Of a DNA stretch of 8,367 nucleotides, positions 1-7,561 are shown piece by piece. Origin of the DNA: DASSWG01 sp035704905 (GTDB lineage Bacteria; Bacteroidota; Bacteroidia; Flavobacteriales; Flavobacteriaceae); NCBI GenBank assembly GCA_035704905.1, contig DASSWN010000004.1, positions 1 to 8,367 on the forward strand, given 5' to 3'. Numbering within the stretch: the stretch's first letter is position 1; every line of letters begins with the position of its first letter. The notes beneath the pieces were generated by a model. That model was not told the DNA's origin, did not search any database, and saw only the letters and a program-made list of their open reading frames with translations. The translations under genes were made by a program, and so were the position numbers.

Positions 1-554
1 TCATAGGCAATGCGAACTTCCACATTCTGTTGTGCTTTTTCACAAAGTTTGTCGATGACTTTCGTGCCTATATTGTCAGAATTAAAAATATAATATTCGA
101 GGTGAATATGGTGTTTTGCCTTTTCGAAATCTTCAAAAAGAAGGTCGTATTTTTTTTCGCCATTCACCAAAATTTTCACCTCATTTTTAAACGTGAGCGG
201 TTTACGTTGGTTATTTTGCAATAGTTTTACAAGTTTGACTTTATCGTCAAGAAATTTTTTCTCATATTCCTCCAATTTCTCTTCGGAAAGCAATAATTTT
301 TTTTCCCATTCTTTCACCTTTTGGTTATCGAAAACGCCTTTGCGACGAAACATTTTTTCTTTGCGATATTCCTGCCCGAAAAAGTAATAAACCACGATTC
401 CGATGAATGGAAGCAGCAACATTGCCAAAATATATGAAAGTGTGCTGACGGGGTTGCGGTTATGTCCAATAATAAATGCAGCCAGAATTAGTACAATGAC
501 ATAATTAATAACCAGCAAAATGGCCCATATATGATCAATAAAGTAGTCCAGCAT
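1..554 (-). CDS. cls: Cardiolipin synthase (phospholipase D family), N-terminal part, cut by the window edge
   Basis: Only the first 184 codons are inside the window; the gene runs off the left edge. Seen: two hydrophobic helices at about residues 10-30 and 38-59, then FFGQEYR, a charged helical linker rich in Lys/Glu (about 62-117), then the start of the first phospholipase D domain with KHHIHLEYYIF (147-157) and a following VEVRIAY strand. This is the usual order of bacterial cardiolipin synthases (PLDc_N membrane domain, then two HKD domains), which make cardiolipin from phosphatidylglycerol at the inner membrane. The two HxKxxxxD catalytic motifs lie beyond the edge, so activity cannot be judged. 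The ATG at 554-552 shares one base with the TAA of the transglycosylase upstream (TAATG). No Shine-Dalgarno is visible, so translation probably depends on coupling. Another PLD-type phosphatidyltransferase is possible but less likely. Confidence 0.87.
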   Translation of the reverse strand, partial: MLDYFIDHIWAILLVINYVIVLILAAFIIGHNRNPVSTLSYILAMLLLPFIGIVVYYFFGQEYRKEKMFRRKGVFDNQKVKEWEKKLLLSEEKLEEYEKKFLDDKVKLVKLLQNNQRKPLTFKNEVKILVNGEKKYDLLFEDFEKAKHHIHLEYYIFNSDNIGTKVIDKLCEKAQQNVEVRIAY

Positions 555-1504
555 TATGGATTTTTGGAATAATATCCCGAAAGAGGGATTTTAATTTCGT
601 AGGTTTTCCCCCGTTTATTGTCCAAATGATCTTCGCGCAACCAAGGATTGTGGATTTTGAGAATTTTGTAATTGATACCGAAATGACGGGCGAATTTCGG
701 AAAACTGGTCACTATGGAATCCACCTTCACATTTTTGGTTGGAACCAGTGAATACAAATCCCTTTCTTCAAAATTGAAACCATAAGCCCTTGGATTGCTA
801 AATATTTCTTTTAGTGCCAGAATTCTAAAAACATAACGGCTGGTTTCCGAACCCAACAACAAATCGTAGTAATTGGTCGTTTCTTGACGTTCTTGTTGAA
901 AGGAAATTCCATTCATTCCGGCGTTATAGGATGCGGCTGCCAATGTCCACGTGCCAAATTTTTCCTTGGCTTTTTTTAAATAAGCACAAGCGGCTTCGGT
1001 GGATTTTTCAATATGGTAACGTTCATCGATATTATCGTTTATTTCCAAACCCAATTCTTTTCCGGTGCTTTCCATAATTTGCCAAAATCCGGTGGCACCA
1101 GCCGGTGAAACAATTTGCTCCAAACCACTTTCGGCAGTGGCCAAATATTTAAAATCGTCGGGGATACCATTTTTCCTCAAAATGGGTTCAATAATCGGGA
1201 AATATTTATGTGCGCGTTTCAACAATAACAAACCATTCGATTGCCAATACGTGTTCACCAGCAATTCACGATCCATGCGTTCATAAATATCAGGGTTTGA
1301 GAGCGGAACCGGTTCGCCGGCAAAATCCATTTTTTCGGGCACGGGAAGAGCATATACATTGTAATCTTTCACAAAACTATTGGTATCGACAGGCTGAAGA
1401 TGCAACATTGGGGCGTTCATCTTTGGCAATTGCACGGCATTTATGCTCAAAATCAGAATAGCCGCTATTCCAATGATTCCAAATAAGTATTTAACAATTT
1501 TCAT
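554..1504 (-). CDS. Membrane-anchored lytic transglycosylase, MltD-like (GH23 SLT domain)
   Basis: A 316-residue protein predicted to cleave the MurNAc-GlcNAc bond of peptidoglycan, leaving 1,6-anhydro ends. An uncleaved anchor or signal helix lies at about residues 5-22. The SLT (goose-lysozyme-like) domain covers roughly 105-235, with the catalytic Glu125 in the ESGL motif, SPAGATGFWQIM at 133-144 and ASYNAGMNGI at 191-200. The C-terminal part (about 255-309, ending in YEIKIPLSGY) resembles a single degenerate LysM-like wall-binding segment; E. coli MltD is longer and carries two clear LysM repeats. I chose the ATG at 1504 because AAGGAG precedes it and the hydrophobic helix then starts the protein; an in-frame GTG at 1558 would overlap the upstream gene and put a charged tail before the helix. 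It is the middle gene of the operon, 37 bases after the hydrolase and overlapping cls by one base. Confidence 0.9.
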   Translation of the reverse strand: MKIVKYLFGIIGIAAILILSINAVQLPKMNAPMLHLQPVDTNSFVKDYNVYALPVPEKMDFAGEPVPLSNPDIYERMDRELLVNTYWQSNGLLLLKRAHKYFPIIEPILRKNGIPDDFKYLATAESGLEQIVSPAGATGFWQIMESTGKELGLEINDNIDERYHIEKSTEAACAYLKKAKEKFGTWTLAAASYNAGMNGISFQQERQETTNYYDLLLGSETSRYVFRILALKEIFSNPRAYGFNFEERDLYSLVPTKNVKVDSIVTSFPKFARHFGINYKILKIHNPWLREDHLDNKRGKTYEIKIPLSGYYSKNP

Positions 1505-1507
1505 TTT

Positions 1508-1513
1508 CTCCTT
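1508..1513 (-). promoter_or_regulatory. Shine-Dalgarno site deciding the transglycosylase start
   Basis: On the minus strand AAGGAG lies three bases before the ATG at 1504. The spacing is short, but this is the only gene in the window with a clear Shine-Dalgarno sequence. It supports the 1504 start over the in-frame GTG at 1558, which has none. Confidence 0.6.
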
Positions 1514-1541
1514 CTTTTTAAGTGATACTTTTAATTCAAGG

Positions 1542-2219
1542 CTACAGTTTCCCTTCACAAATAATTCTTGGCAAGTTTCTGTTGAACCATCGGTATTTGT
1601 TAATGATCATTATGTGGGTACCCGATGGTACAACTATACAATTTTTAATATATTTTATGGGGAACACAATATCTTTTTCTCCATGAATATGCACAATTCC
1701 TTCGAGGGGCTTTTTTCGTTCCCAGAAAATCATTTTTCGAAAACCCCAATCCAAGTAATGCTTGTTCTTTACTTCCATGTAACGTTTGTACAATTTCAGC
1801 CGTTTTTTCACAAATTTTCCCAAAGGAAGAAAATCGAGTTTTTCTACGTAATTTACCATGAAGGTGGGCAGCAAATGGTATAAACCGGTAATTCGGGCCC
1901 AGCGCATTCTTCGTGGAAGTTCGAAACGGGTTTTGACGCTTGAAATAATGATCAACCGCCTCAAAGATAGAAATTCACTCATCGCTTGCACAACTATACC
2001 TCCCAACGATACACCGATCAGAACACAATTTTTATGCTCTATGTCCTGAACCATTCGCAACGCATAACTTTCCAGAGACTCTTTTTTTTGGGGAAGTTTC
2101 CATTTCAGGAAATGCATTTGAAAAGTTTCTTTGGGAAGCTTTATATATTCAAAAATTTCTGGACTGGCCGCCATTCCGGGCATAAAATAAACATGGATGA
2201 TTTCGGATGGACGGTTCAT
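1542..2219 (-). CDS. Small alpha/beta-fold hydrolase
   Basis: A 225-residue soluble protein of the alpha/beta hydrolase fold; the substrate is unknown. Seen: an early HVYFMPGMAAS loop (9-19), where the oxyanion-hole region usually lies, then the nucleophile elbow GVSLGG with Ser71, a GEKDIVFP motif that supplies the acid Asp183, and SGTHIMI with His202. All three catalytic residues are therefore in the right order and spacing. A basic, aromatic-rich stretch at about 100-165 is the likely cap or lid. There is no signal peptide, so it should be cytoplasmic. At 225 residues it is at the short end for the fold. It is the first gene of a minus-strand operon with the transglycosylase and cls, which hints at a lipid or envelope substrate, but that is only inference. 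An esterase, thioesterase or lysophospholipase would all fit. Confidence 0.82.
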   Translation of the reverse strand: MNRPSEIIHVYFMPGMAASPEIFEYIKLPKETFQMHFLKWKLPQKKESLESYALRMVQDIEHKNCVLIGVSLGGIVVQAMSEFLSLRRLIIISSVKTRFELPRRMRWARITGLYHLLPTFMVNYVEKLDFLPLGKFVKKRLKLYKRYMEVKNKHYLDWGFRKMIFWERKKPLEGIVHIHGEKDIVFPIKYIKNCIVVPSGTHIMIINKYRWFNRNLPRIICEGKL

Positions 2220-2238
2220 TTTCTTTTGTCGAATATAA

Positions 2239-2273
2239 GTAAATTATCGCGTAAAATCGTAACTTTACCAAAA
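2239..2273 (-). promoter_or_regulatory. Possible promoter of the hydrolase-transglycosylase-cls operon
   Basis: On the minus strand, TTTTG (2273-2269) is followed 22 bases later by TAATTTAC (2246-2239), a partial match to the Bacteroidota -7 box TAnnTTTG. It would place the transcript start about 12 bases before the ATG at 2219. The match is imperfect and the region is very AT-rich, so this is tentative. Confidence 0.3.
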
Positions 2274-2318
2274 CTATAATATAATAGTCTCTTAAAGGAA
2301 GAACTAAAATTTGAAGCA

Positions 2319-2630
2319 ATGAAAGAAGATGGCGCGAAGCAAGAGTTGAAAATCACCAACAATGAGTTTTTAAGGCAATTTGAAGCCACAATTCAGTCGG
2401 AATTGGTTACGATTGAATATGCGCAGCAAGATCGAAAAATTTTTTTGACCAAATTGAATATGAGCGAACCGCTAAAGAAAAAAGGATATCTTGATCAGTT
2501 CGTGAAACTCGTTTTGGATGCCATTTCGGAGACCAATTTGCGGGTTATGCCAACAAGTCCGGAAATCGCCAAATTCTTCAAAAAAAACCGGCGCTATAAG
2601 AATCTGCTTCCCGTTGGAATAAATATTTAA
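2319..2630 (+). CDS. Short GNAT-like N-acetyltransferase (YjdJ/COG2388 type)
   Basis: A 103-residue cytoplasmic protein of the small GNAT-like group (COG2388). Seen: an N-terminal beta-strand segment NNEFLRQFEATI (14-25), a second strand pair VTIEYAQQDRKIFLTKL (30-46), a helix DQFVKLVLDAISETNL (59-74), the strand LRVMPTSP (74-81), and the hallmark C-terminal FFKKNRRYKNLLPVGI (86-101). Family members lack the N-terminal part of full GNAT proteins, so the short length is normal. The acetyl-CoA loop, usually with an R/Q-x-x-G-x-G/A pattern, is here SEPLKKKGYLDQF and looks degenerate. The acceptor substrate is unknown. No good Shine-Dalgarno is placed before the ATG at 2319; GGAA at 2297-2300 is too far away. 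The gene diverges from the hydrolase and converges on mtaB with only 2 bases between the stops. Confidence 0.75.
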   Translation: MKEDGAKQELKITNNEFLRQFEATIQSELVTIEYAQQDRKIFLTKLNMSEPLKKKGYLDQFVKLVLDAISETNLRVMPTSPEIAKFFKKNRRYKNLLPVGINI

Positions 2631-2632
2631 TA

Positions 2633-3991
2633 TCAATGCATTGAACTTGCAACCTGCGCTGCTTTCTCTTTCACAAATTCGAAGCGAACCAATCCATCTT
2701 CGTCAATTTCTGTCAATTCCACTTTGTGCAATGTGTTTACATAGGCTGGATTCCACGGTAATTTCACTTTCACATAATTTTCGGTGAAGCCGTGAATATA
2801 GCCCGATTTATTCTCGCTTTCCAATAAAATCGTAGCTTGTTTCCCCAACTGGCTTTCATAAAACGCCCTTCGCTTTTTTACCGAAAGGCCTCGCAATAAT
2901 TTACTGCGTTTTTTCCGAACATTCATTGGCACCCTTCCGGGCATCTTCGCAGCCGGCGTATTTTCCCTTTCGGAATAAGTAAAAACATGTAAATAAGAAA
3001 TATCGAGTTCGTTCAAAAAACGATAAGTTTCCAAAAAAAGTTCTTTCGTTTCACCGGGAAAACCGACAATCACATCCACCCCGATACAAGCTTGGGGCAT
3101 GCGGTTTTTAATCTGTCGAACTCGGTCCACATACAATTCGCGCATATAGCGACGGCGCATCAGTTTCAAAAGGGCATTGCTGCCGCTTTGCAGCGGAATA
3201 TGAAAATGCGGCACAAAGGAATTGCTTTCAGCCACAAAATCGATGGTTTCGTTTTTCAGTAAATTGGGCTCGATGGAAGAAATACGTATGCGCTCCACCC
3301 CATCGACTTGGTCCAAATTTTTTATTAGTTCCAAAAAAGTATGTTCGTGCTTTTTATTGCCAAATTCGCCTTTGCCATAATCACCGATATTCACTCCCGT
3401 AAGCACAATTTCTTTTATTCCTTTGGAAGCAATTTCCGATGCATTTTTTAGCACATTTTCCAATTTATCACTTCGGGAAATACCGCGCGCCAAAGGAATG
3501 GTGCAATAGGTACATTTGTAATCGCACCCATCTTGAACTTTCAAAAAAGCACGTGTGCGATCGCCCAAAGAATAAGCGCCTACATAAAAATCTGCTTCAT
3601 TGATTTCACAAGAATGAACTTTTCCTGGCTGGTCGGATTTTGATAACTGATTCAAATAATCGGTTATTTTAAATTTTTCGGACGCTCCCAATACCAAATC
3701 CACACCATCCACATCGGCAAGTTCTTCGGGTTTAAGTTGGGCATAACAACCAATGGCAATTACAAACGCGTCTTTGTTTGCTTGTTGCGCATGTTTCACA
3801 ATGGTTTTAAAGCGCTTATCGGCATTTTCGGTTACGCTACAGGTATTGATTACATATATATCGGCCTCTTCGGAAAAATCGACCCGTGAAAACCCTTCTT
3901 TTTCAAAGGAACGCGCAATAGTGGAAGTTTCGGAAAAATTCAGTTTGCAGCCCAGGGTATAAAACGCCACTTTTTTTTGATCGGCAGGCAT
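2633..3991 (-). CDS. mtaB: tRNA (N6-threonylcarbamoyladenosine(37)-C2)-methylthiotransferase MtaB
   Basis: A 452-residue radical-SAM enzyme that turns t6A37 into ms2t6A37 in ANN-decoding tRNAs. The UPF0004 domain (about 7-110) begins with YTLGCKLN, the MtaB form of the motif (MiaB and RimO differ here), and supplies Cys15, Cys51 and Cys82 for the auxiliary 4Fe-4S cluster. The radical-SAM domain (about 145-375) has Cys156, Cys160 and Cys163 in CDYKCTYC, plus HIPLQSGS (264-271) and VIVGFPGET (307-315). A TRAM RNA-binding domain occupies roughly 383-440. The length is typical of the family and all six cluster cysteines are present, so it should be active. The ATG at 3991 directly starts the conserved region; no Shine-Dalgarno is visible. 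The gene appears monocistronic, with its own -7 box upstream and a convergent neighbour 2 bases from its stop. Confidence 0.95.
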   Translation of the reverse strand: MPADQKKVAFYTLGCKLNFSETSTIARSFEKEGFSRVDFSEEADIYVINTCSVTENADKRFKTIVKHAQQANKDAFVIAIGCYAQLKPEELADVDGVDLVLGASEKFKITDYLNQLSKSDQPGKVHSCEINEADFYVGAYSLGDRTRAFLKVQDGCDYKCTYCTIPLARGISRSDKLENVLKNASEIASKGIKEIVLTGVNIGDYGKGEFGNKKHEHTFLELIKNLDQVDGVERIRISSIEPNLLKNETIDFVAESNSFVPHFHIPLQSGSNALLKLMRRRYMRELYVDRVRQIKNRMPQACIGVDVIVGFPGETKELFLETYRFLNELDISYLHVFTYSERENTPAAKMPGRVPMNVRKKRSKLLRGLSVKKRRAFYESQLGKQATILLESENKSGYIHGFTENYVKVKLPWNPAYVNTLHKVELTEIDEDGLVRFEFVKEKAAQVASSMH

Positions 3992-4016
3992 AATTTGATT
4001 TTTTAATTCAATTTTG

Positions 4017-4024
4017 CAAAGATA
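4017..4024 (-). promoter_or_regulatory. Bacteroidota -7 promoter box for mtaB
   Basis: The minus strand reads TATCTTTG, a perfect match to the TAnnTTTG consensus used by the primary sigma factor of Bacteroidota. It lies 25 bases before the mtaB ATG, giving a leader of about 20 bases. I see no clear TTG -33 element at 19-22 bases upstream; the stretch there is A-rich. Confidence 0.6.
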
Positions 4025-4072
4025 GGGCTTCTTTTTTGGTTTTTTCGGTTGCGATAAGTAGCCTTGCCTTTC

Positions 4073-4102
4073 TTTGATTTTAAAGATAAAACAGTATTTT
4101 CG
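4073..4102 (+). promoter_or_regulatory. Likely promoter of the symporter gene
   Basis: TTTG at 4073-4076 and TATTTTCG at 4095-4102 (seven of eight positions of TAnnTTTG) are separated by 18 bases. The transcript would start near 4109 with a leader of about 30 bases. It also argues for translation from the ATG at 4139 rather than from the in-frame TTG at 4064, which lies upstream of this promoter. Confidence 0.45.
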
Positions 4103-4138
4103 TGTTTCTCAAAATCCCAATCGCTCATCACGGCAATT

Positions 4139-5821
4139 ATGGCTCCATTGGATATTATTGTTTTGGTTTCCACAATATTGTTCATTGTGGTTTACGGTGC
4201 CTATAAAACCCTGGGCAGCAAAAATGTGGAAGATTATATTCGGGGAGGAAACGAAGCGAGATGGTGGACCGTTGGAGTTTCGGTCATGGCCACACAGGCA
4301 AGCGCCATTACTTTTTTGTCCACTCCCGGTCAAGCTTTCCACAGCGGAATGGGATTTGTGCAGTTTTATTTTGGTCTTCCCATTGCGATGGTGATTATTT
4401 GCATGGTTTTTATTCCTATTTATCACCGTTTGAAGGTTTATACGGCGTACGAATATTTGGAAAACCGCTTCGATCTAAAAACGCGTTCGCTTACCGCCAT
4501 TCTTTTTCTTATCCAGCGCGGAATGTCTGCCGGAATCACCATTTTTGCACCGGCAATTATTCTTTCCGCCGTGTTGGGTTGGGAGTTGACCACCTTAAAT
4601 ATTCTGATTGGAAGTTTGGTGATTCTTTATACTGTTTCTGGCGGAACAAAAGCCGTGAATGTTACGCAAAAACAGCAAATGGGCGTGATTTTTATGGGAA
4701 TGATGGCTGCTTTCTTTATCATTATAAATTATTTGCCAGAGAATATTTCATTTTCCAACGCCTTGGAAATTGCCGGTGCAAACGGAAAATTGGATGTTCT
4801 TGATTTTTCGTTCGATTTTGATAACCGTTATACTTTTTGGAGTGGGATCATTGGCGGAACTTTTTTGGCTCTTTCCTACTTCGGCACCGATCAAAGCCAA
4901 GTGCAACGGTATCTTTCGGGGAAATCATTGCGTGAAAGTCAGCTTGGAATGCTTTTTAACGGACTGCTGAAAGTTCCGATGCAATTTTTCATTTTGCTGA
5001 CGGGCGTAATGGTTTTCGTTTTCTATCAGTTTAATTACTCCCCCTTGAATTTTAATCCCGCCGCACAACAAGCGGTCACCAATTCGGAATATTCCGGGGA
5101 ATATGATTTGCTGAAATCTGAATTGAAGGAAGTACAGGAAAAACAAAAGGAATTTGCCGTGGAATATGCCAAAATTCCAAATGAAAACAAGCTAAAAAAA
5201 GCAAAGCTTCAACAAGAAATGTCGCGGTTGAACCAAACCGCTTTGAACCTTCGCGAACAAGCTGAAATTGTGATTCACAAAGCCGATGCAACGGTGGAAA
5301 CCAATGACACCGATTATGTTTTCATCCATTTCATACTGAACAATCTGCCGAAAGGAATTATCGGATTGTTGTTGGCAGTCATCTTATGCGCCGCGATGTC
5401 GTCTACTGCAGCGGAATTGAACGCGTTGGCTTCAACAACAACCATTGATTTATACAAACGAAATGTTCCGACAGAAAAACCGAAGGAACATTATGTGAAA
5501 ATGACAAGGTGGTTCACCTTTGGTTGGGGCGTGCTGGCGATTTTATTTGCTTGTATAGCAAATTTGTTCGAAAATCTTATTCAGTTGGTAAATATTATTG
5601 GTTCCATTTTTTATGGGAATGTATTGGGAATTTTTCTGCTCGCCTTCTTCATTAAGTTTGTAAAAGGCCGGGCGGTTTTTATTGCCGCAATCATCACCCA
5701 ATTTATTGTTATTTTGGGCTGGTGGTATGACTGGATGCCTTATTTATGGTTGAATTTATTCGGGTGCGCGCTGGTAATGGGAATTGCAATACTGCTGCAA
5801 AATGTTGTGAAAAACCGTTAA
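4139..5821 (+). CDS. Sodium:solute symporter, SSS/SLC5 family, with a soluble coiled-coil insertion
   Basis: A 560-residue inner-membrane protein predicted to take up a small organic solute (sugar-like substrates are common in this family) with Na+. Seen: about 13 hydrophobic helices; the unwound first core helix around VGVSVMATQASAITFLSTPG (45-64); SGGTKAVNVTQKQQM (167-181), typical of the family; FGTDQSQVQRYLS (248-260); and LCAAMSSTAAELNALAS (416-432). Ala418, Ser421 and Ser422 there match the A-x-x-S-S Na2-site pattern known from vSGLT. Between the helix at about 276-297 and the one starting near 393 lies a hydrophilic stretch of about 90 residues, with two helical heptad segments around a Pro-Asn turn. 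The start at 4139 gives a normal short N-terminus; the longer TTG start at 4064 adds 25 residues without family character. The substrate cannot be told from sequence. It stands alone, convergent with groEL. Confidence 0.9.
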   Translation: MAPLDIIVLVSTILFIVVYGAYKTLGSKNVEDYIRGGNEARWWTVGVSVMATQASAITFLSTPGQAFHSGMGFVQFYFGLPIAMVIICMVFIPIYHRLKVYTAYEYLENRFDLKTRSLTAILFLIQRGMSAGITIFAPAIILSAVLGWELTTLNILIGSLVILYTVSGGTKAVNVTQKQQMGVIFMGMMAAFFIIINYLPENISFSNALEIAGANGKLDVLDFSFDFDNRYTFWSGIIGGTFLALSYFGTDQSQVQRYLSGKSLRESQLGMLFNGLLKVPMQFFILLTGVMVFVFYQFNYSPLNFNPAAQQAVTNSEYSGEYDLLKSELKEVQEKQKEFAVEYAKIPNENKLKKAKLQQEMSRLNQTALNLREQAEIVIHKADATVETNDTDYVFIHFILNNLPKGIIGLLLAVILCAAMSSTAAELNALASTTTIDLYKRNVPTEKPKEHYVKMTRWFTFGWGVLAILFACIANLFENLIQLVNIIGSIFYGNVLGIFLLAFFIKFVKGRAVFIAAIITQFIVILGWWYDWMPYLWLNLFGCALVMGIAILLQNVVKNR

Positions 5822-5869
5822 TTTTAAAGGTGGAGATTCTTTTTGCAACTTGACTTTCAAAAAACACAT

Positions 5870-5899
5870 AAAAAAACCGTCCCAAATCTGGGACGGTCT
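5870..5899 (-). terminator. Intrinsic terminator after groEL
   Basis: ACCGTCCC (5876-5883) and GGGACGGT (5890-5897) form a perfect 8-bp, GC-rich stem with a 6-base loop. On the minus strand the stem is followed at once by seven T (5876-5870), so it terminates the groES-groEL transcript about 33 bases after the groEL stop. On the plus strand no T-tract follows, so it is a weaker stop for the symporter transcript. Confidence 0.9.
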
Positions 5900-5929
5900 C
5901 AATATAAAAGAGTTCCTTAAAAAAGGTTC

Positions 5930-7561
5930 TTACATCATTCCGGGCATTCCGCCGCCCATTCCTCCGGGCATTCCGCCACCATGCTCTTCTTCTTTGATAT
6001 CCATCAAAGCACATTCGGTGGTCAAAATCATTCCAGCAACAGATGCAGCGTTTTCCAATGCAATACGCGTCACTTTTTTCGGATCGATAATACCCGCTTT
6101 CAACATATCGACATACGTTTCAGTTTTCGCATCGAAACCTTTGGTGCCTTCCATGACTTTATTCAAGACAACTGAACCTTCCCCACCGGCATTTTCAACG
6201 ATAATTCGCAAAGGAGCTTCAATAGCTTTGTTCACGATTTGCACACCGGTTTCTTCATCGGCATTTTCGGTTTTAACTTCCTTTAAGGCCGCTTTTGCGC
6301 GAACAAGAGCAACACCACCACCTGCAACAATTCCTTCTTCAACCGCAGCTCGAGTGGCATGCAACGCATCGTCAACACGGTCTTTTTTCTCTTTCATTTC
6401 AATTTCGGAAGCCGCCCCAACATAAAGAACAGCTACTCCACCGGACAATTTGGCCAAACGCTCCTGCAATTTTTCTTTGTCATAATCACTAGTGGTCGTT
6501 TCGATTTGTGACTTGATTTGGTTGACCCGGTTCTTGATCATTTTATCTTCGCCGGCACCGTTTACAATCGTGGTATTATCTTTATCGATAGCCACTTTTT
6601 CAGCAGTTCCCAAATGTTCCATGGTTGCGTTTTCCAACGTAAATCCGGTTTCCTCAGAAATCACGGTTCCACCGGTCAAAATAGCGATGTCTTCCAACAT
6701 AGCTTTTCTGCGGTCACCAAATCCGGGTGCTTTTACGGCTGCGATTTTCAATGAACCGCGCAATTTGTTCACCACTAAAGTGGCCAAGGCTTCACCATCG
6801 ACATCTTCCGCGATAATCAACAAAGGTTTTCCGGATTGTGCAACAGGTTCCAAAACCGGAAGCAAATCTTTCATAGCGGAAACCTTTTTATCGACGATCA
6901 AGATATATGGGTTTTCCAAATCAGCGGTCATCTTTTCCGTGTTGGTCACGAAATATGGGGAAAGATATCCGCGGTCGAATTGCATTCCTTCCACTACGTC
7001 AACGTAAGTTTCGGTTCCTTTGGCTTCTTCCACGGTGATTACACCTTCTTTTCCAACTTTTCCAAAAGCTTGGGCGATCAAGTCACCGATCAAATCATCA
7101 TTGTTGGCAGATATGGAAGCTACTTGTTTTATTTTTTCTGAAGAATCTCCAACTTCTTTGGTTTGCTTCTGCAAATCATTGGTAATTGCCTCCACAGCTT
7201 TGTCGATTCCTCGTTTCAAATCCATCGGATTTGCACCGGAAGCAACGTTTTTCAAACCTTCTTTCACTATAGCTTGTGCCAAAACAGTTGCTGTGGTCGT
7301 ACCATCACCAGCAAGATCGTTGGTCTTTGAAGCCACTTCTTTTACCATTTGCGCACCCATATTTTCCAATGCGTCTTCCAATTCAATTTCTTTTGCCACG
7401 GTTACGCCATCTTTGGTCACCACTGGTGCACCGAAAGATTTGCTAATAATCACATTGCGACCTTTCGGACCCAAGGTAACTTTCACGGCATTTGCCAATG
7501 CATCCACGCCACGTTTTATGCCGTCGCGCGCTTCAATATCGAATTTAATATCTTTTGCCAT
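5930..7561 (-). CDS. groEL: Chaperonin GroEL (Hsp60, 60-kDa subunit)
   Basis: A 543-residue group I chaperonin that forms the double heptameric ring and, with GroES, folds proteins in an ATP-driven cycle in the cytoplasm. Seen: the start MAKDIKFDIEARDGI, TLGPKGRNV (29-37), TKDGVTVAKEI with Asp51, the nucleotide-binding DGTTTATVLA (86-95), the catalytic Asp398 in VDDALHATRAAVEEG, and GGG at 414-416. The apical domain (about 190-375) is intact. The protein ends in a GGM-repeat tail finishing PGMM, the flexible tail inside the cavity. The length is normal (E. coli GroEL is 548). The ATG at 7561 is the family start; an in-frame TTG at 7591 would add ten residues with no family support. No Shine-Dalgarno is visible in the A-rich leader. 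It follows groES by 98 bases and ends before a strong terminator. Confidence 0.99.
   Translation of the reverse strand: MAKDIKFDIEARDGIKRGVDALANAVKVTLGPKGRNVIISKSFGAPVVTKDGVTVAKEIELEDALENMGAQMVKEVASKTNDLAGDGTTTATVLAQAIVKEGLKNVASGANPMDLKRGIDKAVEAITNDLQKQTKEVGDSSEKIKQVASISANNDDLIGDLIAQAFGKVGKEGVITVEEAKGTETYVDVVEGMQFDRGYLSPYFVTNTEKMTADLENPYILIVDKKVSAMKDLLPVLEPVAQSGKPLLIIAEDVDGEALATLVVNKLRGSLKIAAVKAPGFGDRRKAMLEDIAILTGGTVISEETGFTLENATMEHLGTAEKVAIDKDNTTIVNGAGEDKMIKNRVNQIKSQIETTTSDYDKEKLQERLAKLSGGVAVLYVGAASEIEMKEKKDRVDDALHATRAAVEEGIVAGGGVALVRAKAALKEVKTENADEETGVQIVNKAIEAPLRIIVENAGGEGSVVLNKVMEGTKGFDAKTETYVDMLKAGIIDPKKVTRIALENAASVAGMILTTECALMDIKEEEHGGGMPGGMGGGMPGMM

Noticed and set aside
1505..1558. 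Longer N-terminus of the transglycosylase from a GTG at 1558
   Set aside because: It overlaps the hydrolase gene and lacks a ribosome site, whereas the ATG at 1504 has AAGGAG before it and directly starts the membrane helix.
1443..1883. 146-codon plus-strand frame opposite the hydrolase and transglycosylase
   Set aside because: It overlaps two well-supported genes on the other strand and its translation is a Phe-rich antisense product without recognisable features.
4064..4138. Longer N-terminus of the symporter from a TTG at 4064
   Set aside because: The added 25 residues have no family character, and the likely promoter lies downstream of that TTG.
4003..4185. 60-codon minus-strand frame in the mtaB-symporter gap
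   Set aside because: It covers both promoters and the symporter start, has a random-looking composition and no match to a known small protein.
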